This document shows, one piece after another, positions 52,601 through 60,944 of a stretch of DNA of 64,000 bases (positions are counted from its first letter, which is position 1; each line of letters begins with the position of its first letter). The translations under genes were made by a program, and so were the position numbers. The stretch is taken from positions 3,345,001 to 3,409,000 of the forward strand of contig NZ_CP013244.1 in NCBI RefSeq assembly GCF_001679665.1. Reading direction: 5' to 3'. The stretch comes from Candidatus Viadribacter manganicus. GTDB taxonomy: Bacteria; Pseudomonadota; Alphaproteobacteria; Caulobacterales; Aquidulcibacteraceae. Below the pieces are notes generated by a model. The model had not been told where the DNA came from. It searched no databases and saw only the letters and a program-made list of their open reading frames with translations.

Positions 52601-54579
52601 TCGTTTATGCGGGTGACGGAAACGATTTGATCGAGTCATACGGCGGCGGCGATACACTCTATGGCGGCCTCGGCGACGATCTCTACCGCATCTACGGAAC
52701 AGGCGTCACAATCGGCGAAGAAGCCGACGGCGGCATTGATCTCGTCCAGTCGCAAATCACCTTCACGCTCGGCGCAAACCTCGAGAATTTGCTGCTGATG
52801 ACCGGCGGCACGGCGCTTACCGGCTACGGCAACAGCCTCGATAACGCCATCACCGGGAATGTCGACAACAACTTGCTCTACGGCTTTGACGGCAACGATA
52901 CGCTGAACGGCGGTCTGGGCATCGACACGCTGGACGGCGGCGCCGACAATGACACGTTCCTGTATGCGTTAGGTGACGGCAATGGCGCGATGAATGGCGG
53001 CGACGGGGCCGACACGCTTTCCGTTACCGACGGCGCAGCCGGAAGCATTCTCAACGCCACCTGGAATGGTGCAGCGGTGACGGTGCTGTCCGGCAATACT
53101 TTGGCCAGCATCGAGACCATCACCGCCAATCTGGGCGACGGCGTCGATTGGCTCATCTATGCCGCGTCAAGCTCTGTGGTGACGGTCAATCTGAGCACCA
53201 ATTCCGCATCTGGTTTTTTCTCGATCACCGGCGTCGAGCGCGTTGTCGGCGGCAACGCCAGTGACACACTGACCGGCAACGGCTTTGACAATCGTCTAGA
53301 CGGCGGCGCCGGCGATGATGTGCTCGCCGGCGGCGGCGGCATCGATACGCTGATCGGTGGTGATGGCGCCGATACGCTCGCGGGCGGTCTCTCGAATGAC
53401 TCCATCCAAGCCGGCGCCGGCAATGACACGATAGCCTGGGCAGCGGGCGAGGGCCGCGACACCATCGATGGTGGCGCTGATTTCGACACCTTCAACCTGA
53501 CCGGCGCAGCCACGGCCGAACTTGCCTACGCCGTCTGGAACGGTTCATCGCTCACAGCTCTGATGGACAATGGCCTTGCTAATATCGAAGCCCTCAATCT
53601 CGATCTCGGTAACGGCGTCGATTGGCTGATCTACAACACGACGTTTGACGTCACCGTGAACCTCGCAACCAATTCAGCTTCCGGCTTCGCATCGGTGACG
53701 AACGCTGAGCGTGTGATCGGCGGTTCCGGCGGTGACAGCCTGACCGGGAATACGCTCGACAACCGTCTCGACGGCCAAGCTGGCGCCGACACGCTCGACG
53801 GCGCCGGCGGCGCAGACGCTGTGCTTGGCGGTGATGGCGATGACACCATCTACGCCAGCGCTGGCAATGACTCGCTGCAAGGTCAAAACGGCAACGACAC
53901 CTTCATCTGGACCTCGACCGACGGTCGCGACACGTTCAATGGCGGGGCCGATTTCGACACCGTGAACATCACCGGTTCTGCCGTGGCCGATGTCGCTGAC
54001 GCCAATTGGAACGGCACAGCCATCACTGGTCTTCTCAACAACGCGCTCGTCGATATCGAGGCGATCAATCTCGATCTCGGCCTTGGTGGCGCTGGCGGCG
54101 ATTGGTTGCGTTACAACACGGCGCTTGGCGTAACCGTCAATCTTGGAACGGGCACAGCCACCGGCTTTGCCTCGATCACTGGCGTTGAGAACCTCATCGG
54201 CGGCACTGGTGGCGACACGTTGACTGGTGATGGCGGCGTCAACAAGATCAACGGCAACAATGGCGACGATTTCATCACCGGCGGCGGCGGCAACGACAAT
54301 CTGACCGGCGGCGCGGGCAACGATACCTTTGTTTATGCAGCTGGCGCAGGCGCTGACACGATCGTTGACTTCGACGCCTGGGACGTTGGCGGCCAGGATT
54401 TCATCGATTTGGCATCGCTCGGCATCAACGCGGGTAATTTCAATACCCGCGTCGCTATTATCGACACCGGCGCTGACACCGTCATCCGCATTGACGCTGA
54501 CATCTTCATCACCTTGAAGAATGTCTCCGGAGACGGCGATAACGTCATCACTCAAGCTGACTTCATCTTAGGGCCGTAG
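49636..54579 (+). CDS. Giant RTX repeat protein
   Basis: A 1647-aa acidic, glycine-rich protein without Cys. The N-terminal 115 residues ('MPSFTFSGGGATNGFNMGLW...') form a beta-rich domain I cannot name. The rest alternates RTX nonapeptides ('GGAGNDTLDGYRGTDILNGG') with about 60-residue beta modules ('NVERLGNLSLTSGDDTFDAR', 'VERFVVTGTALGDGLRGSTG'). The last 560 residues match the protease at 46228 almost module by module, ending 'VSGDGDNVITQADFILGP'. It probably is a Ca2+-dependent secreted or surface protein exported by a type I system encoded elsewhere. No catalytic motif was seen. Confidence 0.88.
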   Translation: MPSFTFSGGGATNGFNMGLWNPGFIFAMFSDPSGVGQVSAIEFYVVTSTSEFYATGTFGNLDANNFPQSGTIQTLDYATNSMGGVVTMSITGLSIPVASFRSWTLSNNVEAFRAALFDGNDTMNGGVFDEAIYGYGGVDTINGAGGNDNLVGGLGNDTLNGGDGDDWLDVLGIGEGNDTLNGGAGNDRIVVRGIDTVDGGDGIDVVELELTSGSISLSSAGFNTSTGVTLSNGVFVRNAEYIALQTGAGNDTFTLVAGGAFATQFYAGAGLDTLVADFSASSETYSLVPFGFGLIGNFSGVALDNVERYVISTGSGNDRLRGSDGNDMLSGGGGNDEIEGGGGTNTLNGGSGDDIIFSTGTDTIDGGAGIDTLRLVDSSTSVINWNNLFLLSSYNGTTFQSIENFNISGNDFLISGTLAGGGLMYGGNLTANMSTSASAVTVDFFNLQSNGHTVYLGITGSRNITGGAAGDSLTGGEVADTLNGGAGNDTLDGYRGTDILNGGDGDDTLSYFAETGWGFDQLDGGAGTDTAILSLYTLTTGLNVNSTTFTGAGVTFSTGAYVRNVERLGNLSLTSGDDTFDARGGYLVGTTYVGGLGFDILTADFTGWAGAISSLSFDYFTVGSVLFAAFEQFNIIGGGGDDSMIGGSAHDVLDGAGGNDTLTSSGGADSLDGGAGIDLLTLNLGATTAGANYSTVALRSGDWVTFADGTTARNFERIFLTAGSGADTLTVDSTVSGANAFFGGDGIDAFIADWSGIEGNINLYGDSASLLNASFFFSGVERFVVTGTALGDGLRGSTGNDVFNGADGNDVLAGAGGANTLNGGNGDDFIESTGVGDTINGGAGSDMLSLDLSASATPVDLSTTQLTALGGFTLANGTSVQNVETYFVTLGAGADTFTVNNMIAGNNAVFAGGGIDTLIVDFSAASTRVTYSGGAIGIDPSTLTTGEFELITIRTGSGDDYVGTNSSGSHTIYTGAGDDVITAGFAVDVVYAGDGNDLIESYGGGDTLYGGLGDDLYRIYGTGVTIGEEADGGIDLVQSQITFTLGANLENLLLMTGGTALTGYGNSLDNAITGNVDNNLLYGFDGNDTLNGGLGIDTLDGGADNDTFLYALGDGNGAMNGGDGADTLSVTDGAAGSILNATWNGAAVTVLSGNTLASIETITANLGDGVDWLIYAASSSVVTVNLSTNSASGFFSITGVERVVGGNASDTLTGNGFDNRLDGGAGDDVLAGGGGIDTLIGGDGADTLAGGLSNDSIQAGAGNDTIAWAAGEGRDTIDGGADFDTFNLTGAATAELAYAVWNGSSLTALMDNGLANIEALNLDLGNGVDWLIYNTTFDVTVNLATNSASGFASVTNAERVIGGSGGDSLTGNTLDNRLDGQAGADTLDGAGGADAVLGGDGDDTIYASAGNDSLQGQNGNDTFIWTSTDGRDTFNGGADFDTVNITGSAVADVADANWNGTAITGLLNNALVDIEAINLDLGLGGAGGDWLRYNTALGVTVNLGTGTATGFASITGVENLIGGTGGDTLTGDGGVNKINGNNGDDFITGGGGNDNLTGGAGNDTFVYAAGAGADTIVDFDAWDVGGQDFIDLASLGINAGNFNTRVAIIDTGADTVIRIDADIFITLKNVSGDGDNVITQADFILGP

Positions 54580-54595
54580 AGGGGTGGCGAAGGGC

Positions 54596-54700
54596 AGGAA
54601 TCGGCGACAACACGCCGTTGCGGTGGGCGCTAAATCACTGTCCGGTTTAGAGAGAGTAGGCCGCTCACGAAAATCGCGGCTATGTCGTACGATGGCCCCT
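54596..54700 (+). repeat. Intergenic repeat family, copy K
   Basis: It has aatcggcgacaacacgccgt, then gcgctaaatcactgtccggt shared with copy M, core gagtaggccgctcacgaaaa and end atgtcgtacgatggcccc. Confidence 0.75.
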
Positions 54701-54814
54701 TCGCGCCACTCGTGAAAAGGGGCCGGTACTCGAAACGGTCATTACACAAGGGGTTTGCCTCTTGGCTTGGCTTGCCCGGTTGTGCCTTAATCCCTTGCGC
54801 GATGGGGGAAATCG

Positions 54815-57694
54815 ATGCCGGACGACATTGCTCGCGCAAGCGCTGCGCCAGCGGCGCAAACTGGCAAACGGTTTTCCGCCTTCATTTCTTACTCGCATCG
54901 CGACGAAGAATTCGGCGATTGGCTGCACAAGCGGCTTGAGAGTTACGAGGTCCCGTCAGCGCTGGTTGGGCGTGCGTCATCCGTCGGTCAGATCGGCAAG
55001 CGGCTGGGCAAGGTTTTCCGCGATCGCGCCGATCTTTCAGCGGCCCATGATCTTGGTCGCGAAATTCGCGAAGGCCTCGAGCAGTCGGACGCGCTGATCG
55101 TGCTCTGTTCGCCCCGGTCGTGCGGCAGCAAGTACGTTCAAGACGAGATCCGCATCTTCAAGCAGCTCGGCAAAGGACAGCGCATCTTCGCGGCGATCAT
55201 CGACGGCGAGCCCCACGCCGCCGGGCGTCCCGGCTACACGGCGGCAGACGAGTGCTTTCCGCCGTCGCTGATCTTTGCGTTGAACCATGACGGCTCGGTC
55301 TCTTCACAATTGGAGCCGACCGAACCGATCGCCGCTGATTTTCGCGATGGCAAGGACGGACGCGAGAACGGGTCACTGAAGATCATCGCGGGGCTCTTGG
55401 ATGTCGGCCTCGATGAACTCGTGCAACGTGAGAAGCAGGCCGAACGCGCCCGTCGGCGCCGCGCTAACCTGATCGCCGCCGCTATGGGCGTGCTGGCATT
55501 GGGCGCGGCAGGTGCGGGCGGGTATGCATGGTACCAGCAAGGGCAAACCGCCGTCGCGCGCGATGAGGCGCTGGCAAATTTCAATCTCGCCGAGGATCGC
55601 GCCAAGGCGGAACGTCTTGCGCGGGCTGATGCCGACGTTCAGCGCGGTGTCGCGGAAACGCAGCGCGGCATCGCGGTCAGTGAGGCGGAGAAGGCGCGAA
55701 TCCAAGAACTGGCCGCGATCGCCAACGCCGAAGAAGCCAGCGCCCAACGCGACGCCGCGCGAAATTCACTTGCGCGAATATTTGCGGAGCGAAGCTGGCA
55801 GTCGATGGAGCGTGGAAATTATTTGCTCGCCGCGCGCTACGCGCTCGCCGGCTATCGCGCCAGCAAGGACATTGCCGAGGAGAATGACCGGGCTCCGGCG
55901 AACGAGGGCGAGTACCGATCGGCGCTTGGCCGTATCCTACATGATTCCAACGACAGTCGCGCCCTGCGCGGGCATGCGGACCTGGTGAGGAGCGCCGTGT
56001 TCAGCCCCGACGGCGCCCTCATGCTCACCGTATCGGACGACAATACGGCGCGGGTATGGGATGTGGCGAGCCGGCGAGTGATCGCGGGCTGGCGACATGG
56101 GTTTAGGTTGCGCGTGGCCGCGTTCAGCCCAGACGGCAGCCGCGTCGTCACCGCCGCAGGCAGTGCGCGCGTTTGGGAAGTGGTCGGCGAACGAGAGATC
56201 GCGGCGTTTGGCGGCGATGATCGCGATGTGACAAGCATCGCTTTCAGCCCTGACGGCGCCCGTGTCGTCACAGGGGACAGCGACGGCGGCGTGCTGGTGT
56301 GGAACGCTGCTCCCAATATTCCAGATGGTCGGCGCGAGATCGCCGTGCTGCGCGGCCATGGTGGCGAGGTGACGACTGTCGCATTCAGCCGTGACGGCAC
56401 GCGAATCCTAACCGCCGCCAGGGACGGCACCGCGAGGGTCTGGAATGCTGACCCGAATATAGCCGAGAGCCAGCGAGAGATTGCTGTGCTGAGGCATGAG
56501 GACCTGGTGGTGACAAGCGCCGCATTCAGCCCCGACGGCGCCCGTGTCGTCACCGCATCCGGGAATTTCGCGCGGCTGTGGAATGCCGCCCCCAATGTTC
56601 CAAATGATCGGCGGGAGATCGCCGCACTCGCGCACAATGATTTGGTGGCAAGCGTTGCTTTCAGTTCCGACGGCGCCCGTGTGGTCACTGCCTCCTGGGA
56701 CGACACCGCGCGGGTATGGGACGCCGCCCCAAATGTTGCAAATGATCGGCGGGAGATCGCCGTTCTACGTGGGCATGATGGCGCGGTGTGGAGCGCCGCA
56801 TTCAGCCCCGACGGCGCCCGCGTCGTTACCGCCTCACCTGACCACACTGCGCGCGTCTGGGACGTGATGAGCCGTCGTGAGGTCGCTACGCTACGAGGGC
56901 ATGAGAACGGTGTTGAAAGTGCCGTGTTCAGCCCGGACGGCATCCACGTGCTTACCGCCTCCGCTGACAAAACGGCGCGCCTTTGGGAACTGGCATTTTA
57001 CGATCGCGACCCCAACGAGGGTCTCAACGTCCACTACTACGACGAGACGCAACGGGCTCTGGAACTCCGGATCGCTGATGCGAATACGACAAGCGTCGTG
57101 GACACGGCGAGCGGACGCGAGATCGCAGGTCTGCGAGGTCGCATTCCGACATCCGGGACATACGTTTCGCTCAGCCGCGATGGTTCACGGATCGTCACTA
57201 CCACCGCCGCGGACCACGTCGCAAAGGTTTGGGATGTGGCGAGCGGGCGCGAGATTGTCGCCCTGAACGGCTGGGTGACTACCGCCGCACTCAGCCCCGA
57301 TGGTGCCCGTGTCGTCACTACCTCCAATGATCGCTTCGCGCGGCTCTGGGATGCGGCGAGCGGGCGCGAGATCGCAATTCTCGGTGATGAGACTGATGCG
57401 GCAATGGTGACATGGGCTTTGTTCAGCCCCGATGGCGCCCAGGTCGTCACCAGCCGCTTCGACCTGGAGAGAGTTAATAGCCCGCACACGCGCGTTTGGA
57501 ATGTGCGGCGACTCACGCAACCTTTGCCCGAACTCGCGCTCGCCGCCTGCGCCAATTTGCTCAGCCCCAACGGTCGTCGCTTCAGCGAATCCGAAATCAC
57601 CGGCGATCCCCTCATCCGCGAAGTATGGTTGCGCGACGGCCGGGAGGATCGCGATGTTTGCGAGGGCGTTCCGGGGGCGCCAGCGTTGGAGTGA
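54815..57694 (+). CDS. TIR domain - transmembrane - WD40 repeat protein
   Basis: A 959-aa protein. The N-terminal TIR domain (about 18-160) begins 'KRFSAFISYSHRDEEFGDWL' and contains 'VFRDRADLSAAHDLG', 'SDALIVLCSPRSCGSKYVQD' and 'EIRIF', whose Glu is the candidate NADase residue. A TM helix (about 218-245) and coiled coil (about 250-345) follow, then eleven or twelve WD40 repeats ('FSPDGARVVTASPDHTARVW') up to about residue 920. TIR domains of bacteria act in NAD+ depletion or signalling, while WD40 propellers sense ligands. Adjacent to a convergent patatin gene. The exact role is inference. Confidence 0.92.
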   Translation: MPDDIARASAAPAAQTGKRFSAFISYSHRDEEFGDWLHKRLESYEVPSALVGRASSVGQIGKRLGKVFRDRADLSAAHDLGREIREGLEQSDALIVLCSPRSCGSKYVQDEIRIFKQLGKGQRIFAAIIDGEPHAAGRPGYTAADECFPPSLIFALNHDGSVSSQLEPTEPIAADFRDGKDGRENGSLKIIAGLLDVGLDELVQREKQAERARRRRANLIAAAMGVLALGAAGAGGYAWYQQGQTAVARDEALANFNLAEDRAKAERLARADADVQRGVAETQRGIAVSEAEKARIQELAAIANAEEASAQRDAARNSLARIFAERSWQSMERGNYLLAARYALAGYRASKDIAEENDRAPANEGEYRSALGRILHDSNDSRALRGHADLVRSAVFSPDGALMLTVSDDNTARVWDVASRRVIAGWRHGFRLRVAAFSPDGSRVVTAAGSARVWEVVGEREIAAFGGDDRDVTSIAFSPDGARVVTGDSDGGVLVWNAAPNIPDGRREIAVLRGHGGEVTTVAFSRDGTRILTAARDGTARVWNADPNIAESQREIAVLRHEDLVVTSAAFSPDGARVVTASGNFARLWNAAPNVPNDRREIAALAHNDLVASVAFSSDGARVVTASWDDTARVWDAAPNVANDRREIAVLRGHDGAVWSAAFSPDGARVVTASPDHTARVWDVMSRREVATLRGHENGVESAVFSPDGIHVLTASADKTARLWELAFYDRDPNEGLNVHYYDETQRALELRIADANTTSVVDTASGREIAGLRGRIPTSGTYVSLSRDGSRIVTTTAADHVAKVWDVASGREIVALNGWVTTAALSPDGARVVTTSNDRFARLWDAASGREIAILGDETDAAMVTWALFSPDGAQVVTSRFDLERVNSPHTRVWNVRRLTQPLPELALAACANLLSPNGRRFSESEITGDPLIREVWLRDGREDRDVCEGVPGAPALE

Positions 57695-57703
57695 CGACCG
57701 GCC

Positions 57704-57805
57704 ACTCTCGGCGAACGTAGGCCGCTCGCGCGGGAAGGGCGTCGCTGGCAGCTATCGATCGAGTAGGCCGGTCGGAGAAATGGTGCCTATGTCGTGCCGT
57801 GGTAC
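57704..57805 (+). repeat. Intergenic repeat family, copy L
   Basis: Blocks are ctcggcgaacgtaggccgct, gggaagggcgtcgctggcag, tcgagtaggccggtcggaga and gtcgtgccgtggtac. It fills the whole gap between the convergent TIR-WD40 and patatin genes. Confidence 0.78.
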
Positions 57806-57814
57806 AAGACTGAT

Positions 57815-58975
57815 CTACGTCATCGCCGCAGCACTGGATTGGGCTGGGACCAGATCGCCGATGGATATGCGCTGTCCCAGAACTCGGCCGACATTGAGGA
57901 GCCGTTCCATGTTCTTTGGAGAGCCATTGTCCATGGATGCGAGTTCGCGCGCCTGCTGCTCAGACACTTTGATGCCCAGCTCCTCAGCGAGCGCAGTTCT
58001 CGCAAGCGGCGGATCGAAACGCTGAAAGCGTAGCAGCGGCCGACCGCCTATCAATGTCTCTTCGAAGCCTTTGATTTCGGAATTGACGCTGAACGGCCTT
58101 GCCGAATTGGAAAGCGCTTGCAGCACCGCAACCGCAGACGTCTGGGATTCGAACAGCAGGCCTTTCAGAGTGAACAAGGCCTGGCCGGCAGCGGCTTCGC
58201 CGCGGAAGCGTTGGCGAGAGAAAACAGGTTTCAGGTGGCCCGTGCCCAAACTCAAAATGGAAAGCTCATTTTCGCCGGGGGCCCACTTCAGGCCGTACTC
58301 GGATGCGGTAGCGTAGAGAAATGCTGCCAACGCGGGATTGTTCATGCCGCCCATGGCGCCATCGAGGAAGAGGCCTACCTCGCCGTTGCCTACATGGATC
58401 TCTGTGGGCGCGAAGTAGGAAGGCGCGGCGGTGCTTGCTCGAACGAGATCGCGAAGCAACCGATCTTGATCGAATGGCCAATATTTGGCCTTCGGGTTGT
58501 TCGCCAGAATCCAAGCGGAGCCGGTGTCGACGCGCTTGCAGGTGATCACTAACCCTGTTCGAAGATCGACGGAATTGAGCCGGCGTTCTCCAAGCTTCTC
58601 TTTCAGCAGAGCTTCAAAGGCAACGTGATCGAACTTTGACCACAGAAACTGGCCAAACAAACGTGGCCGCGCAAAGACGGCGGGACCAAGTGACAGGTAG
58701 TGCTCGCGCACTTCGTCGACACTCGCGCCGAGCGCCAGCAGCGTGGCGATAATCGAGCCTGTAGACGTGCCGACGATCAAATCAAAATGATCGCTTAGCC
58801 TGAACGATGAACGCTGCTCGGGAGCAGCGGTGTCGCGAAGTAGGCTCTCGACACTCTCAAGCATCCCGACGGTCACAATGCCTCGAATGCCGCCGCCGTC
58901 GAGCGAGAGGACACGCTTCGGTCCTGGCCCGAACAAATGCCCATCGCGAGTGGCGCCTGCTGATTGTGTTGACAT
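57815..58975 (-). CDS. Patatin-like phospholipase
   Basis: A 386-aa patatin-domain hydrolase. The oxyanion loop is 'DGGGIRG' (26-32), the nucleophile Ser71 is in 'GTSTG', and the catalytic Asp205 is in 'DGAMGG'. Length and the 'VLSLDGGGIRGIVTVGMLE' start resemble CapV/CD-NTase-associated patatins and other cytoplasmic bacterial patatins. It has no signal peptide. ATG 58975 is preferred, with GGGGA upstream; a longer frame reaches 59050. No cyclase is beside it. Convergent to TIR-WD40, divergent from 59185. Confidence 0.92.
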   Translation of the reverse strand: MSTQSAGATRDGHLFGPGPKRVLSLDGGGIRGIVTVGMLESVESLLRDTAAPEQRSSFRLSDHFDLIVGTSTGSIIATLLALGASVDEVREHYLSLGPAVFARPRLFGQFLWSKFDHVAFEALLKEKLGERRLNSVDLRTGLVITCKRVDTGSAWILANNPKAKYWPFDQDRLLRDLVRASTAAPSYFAPTEIHVGNGEVGLFLDGAMGGMNNPALAAFLYATASEYGLKWAPGENELSILSLGTGHLKPVFSRQRFRGEAAAGQALFTLKGLLFESQTSAVAVLQALSNSARPFSVNSEIKGFEETLIGGRPLLRFQRFDPPLARTALAEELGIKVSEQQARELASMDNGSPKNMERLLNVGRVLGQRISIGDLVPAQSSAAAMT

Positions 58976-59184
58976 TCGTATCCCCCGAAGCCCGAGCGGG
59001 ATGATAGGACCGCGATGAAAGGCTGTCGAACCGGAGTGCAGTAAGTGCAATTACACGCGCTGACTTGGCGAGTATCGCAAAGCCACAGGATGGGCTCGTT
59101 GTGCCCCGACGCGCAGACGTACTCGCTCGGTTGCGGGTGTCAGCCGCCACGCTAAGATGGTTTCTGACGACAGCATCTGAGGGG

Positions 59185-60906
59185 ATGAGGGTGTCTAATC
59201 CAATACGAACAACGTTCGTGGTCGCGGCTGTTTTCTCGATGCTTTGTGGCCTCGGTACGGAAACTAGCGAAGCGCAGCCGCGAACTTGTGCCGGCGAGGT
59301 TTTGAACACCAGCTTTGGCCAACTTTGCCGGATGCATTCTGATCTGCCCGCCCTGACAGATCAGGACTATGGCGCGGTCCGCGTTCGCTTCACCCCTCCG
59401 ACCAGCCTCAACGACGTGATACCGCAAAGCGAACTGCGCGGGACTTGGCTGCAAGCCTTGGCGCGTCGCACCGTCGCCCAAAGCGCTCGGTCGGCCGTGG
59501 TTCTGCTCGAAGTCCGAGCTGCCGGCCCACATGTGCCAGCAGTGCTCGACGACGCCGGACAGGACATAGGTGTGCCTCTCACGGTCATGCCACTGGCGGT
59601 CTATCGGTACGACAGTCGTGGTGGCTTGGGCTTTACCGAAGTGCAGAGTTTCGCCGATCGGGTAATAGGCCCGCGTCTCTTAATTCATCCCGACCTGCTT
59701 GTTCGTGCGCGTGTGCGCGTGACGTTCAGCCAAGAAGATCCATCATCGCTTGTCTCGACGCTTGCGCCGCTGGTCTCCGCGGCGGCGGCGTTTGGCGCCC
59801 AAGGCTTTCTGGTGGACGCATTCGCCTCACAATCATTGGTTGAGAATGCGCAGCATGTTGAATCGCTGCTGCGGTCGACGAACGACGTAGATGCTACAAG
59901 CGACACGTGGGCAGATCTAAGCTTTGAGGGCGGAAACAGACTCGACTACTCGTTTCAACTGAATCCGCGCGCGCGTCGGGATCAGTCGCCTCGTCCTCAA
60001 GGCATGTTGACGCTTACGCTCGAACGGCGCCCGTCGCTGTTTACCCGCGATTTGCTTCCAGGCGCCGCACCAGGGCGTGCGCTGCCCGATTACGGCACCA
60101 ACGGGCAGCTGAACTCTGTTGCCATCGGGCGCATCTGGTCCGCAGGTCCCTCGTCAATCATTGGACGGGATCCCGAACTCTCGCGACTTGTAGACGTCTT
60201 GCATAATGCCAACGTGCCTGTGGGCGAATTCGACGATCTTTGTCGTCGATTGCGGACGCGGCTCGATGGTTTTAGCCTCTCGCGCCACGACACGACAGCC
60301 ATTGCGTGGGCGGCTTTCGTCACTGGCGACAGCGCTCAGCGTGGCGAAATTCAGAACATCAATTGTGTGAGGCGCGACCGCGAACTTTGGGCGAGCTATG
60401 GCTTTGCGTTGCCAGCGGCTCAGGCCTCCGCGCCACCACCACCGACACGTGCAGCTCTCGACGAGTGGCTCGACACAGCAGTAGGCGTTGCTCTCCTGCG
60501 CCAACGCACTCCCGAAGGGTTCAGAGCGATCCGTCGCCTTTTCGGCAATCAAGTACGCGTCAACATCAGGCCTGACACGCTGTTTGAAAGAGGGGAAGAG
60601 CCGACCCAACCATACCTCGACGGTGACAGCGTCGCCCGCGCTTTGCGACCTCTGCGCGTCGGGTGCCGATTTGTTAGGTCGGGCGCCGATACTCCGAATT
60701 TACCGCGGTTGAGTGTTCTTGCGCGACGACCCGACACCTCGCAACTGCTTACGCTGACCATCGACTACGCTGCGCGCAGCGCCGGCGGCATTGAAATTGT
60801 GGGTCTCACAGTTGAGCCCACGCCAGATTCCGATTTCGAAGCGCTGTCGAGCACGTCGAATGCTGATGCTCGTTGTCTCGACCGCGAGAACGCGCCGCCT
60901 GGTTGA
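59185..60906 (+). CDS. Exported protein of unknown function
   Basis: A 573-aa protein with an N-terminal signal ('MRVSNPIRTTFVVAAVFSML', cleaved near SEA-QPR). The mature chain has at least six cysteines and mixed alpha/beta content, but no motif I recognise; segments 'AVVLLEVRAAGPHVPAVLDD' and 'LLIHPDLLVRARVRVTFSQE' look like strands, and 'TSLNDVIPQSELRGTWLQAL' like a helix. A longer frame from 59065 lacks a better start; GAGGGG is adjacent to the chosen ATG. It is followed after 38 bp by the YkuD-like gene and probably cotranscribed with it. Confidence 0.72.
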   Translation: MRVSNPIRTTFVVAAVFSMLCGLGTETSEAQPRTCAGEVLNTSFGQLCRMHSDLPALTDQDYGAVRVRFTPPTSLNDVIPQSELRGTWLQALARRTVAQSARSAVVLLEVRAAGPHVPAVLDDAGQDIGVPLTVMPLAVYRYDSRGGLGFTEVQSFADRVIGPRLLIHPDLLVRARVRVTFSQEDPSSLVSTLAPLVSAAAAFGAQGFLVDAFASQSLVENAQHVESLLRSTNDVDATSDTWADLSFEGGNRLDYSFQLNPRARRDQSPRPQGMLTLTLERRPSLFTRDLLPGAAPGRALPDYGTNGQLNSVAIGRIWSAGPSSIIGRDPELSRLVDVLHNANVPVGEFDDLCRRLRTRLDGFSLSRHDTTAIAWAAFVTGDSAQRGEIQNINCVRRDRELWASYGFALPAAQASAPPPPTRAALDEWLDTAVGVALLRQRTPEGFRAIRRLFGNQVRVNIRPDTLFERGEEPTQPYLDGDSVARALRPLRVGCRFVRSGADTPNLPRLSVLARRPDTSQLLTLTIDYAARSAGGIEIVGLTVEPTPDSDFEALSSTSNADARCLDRENAPPG

Positions 60907-60944
60907 GCTGCGCACTTCGGTCTGAGTCGTAAGGGGAGCGGGGA

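Noticed and set aside
53674..54555. 293-codon minus-strand ORF
   Set aside because: It has the same mirror effect as above in the second RTX gene; the two ORFs resemble each other only because the sense genes do.
57815..58975. Complete CBASS operon
   Set aside because: A patatin is present but no CD-NTase, Cap2 or Cap3-like gene is adjacent.
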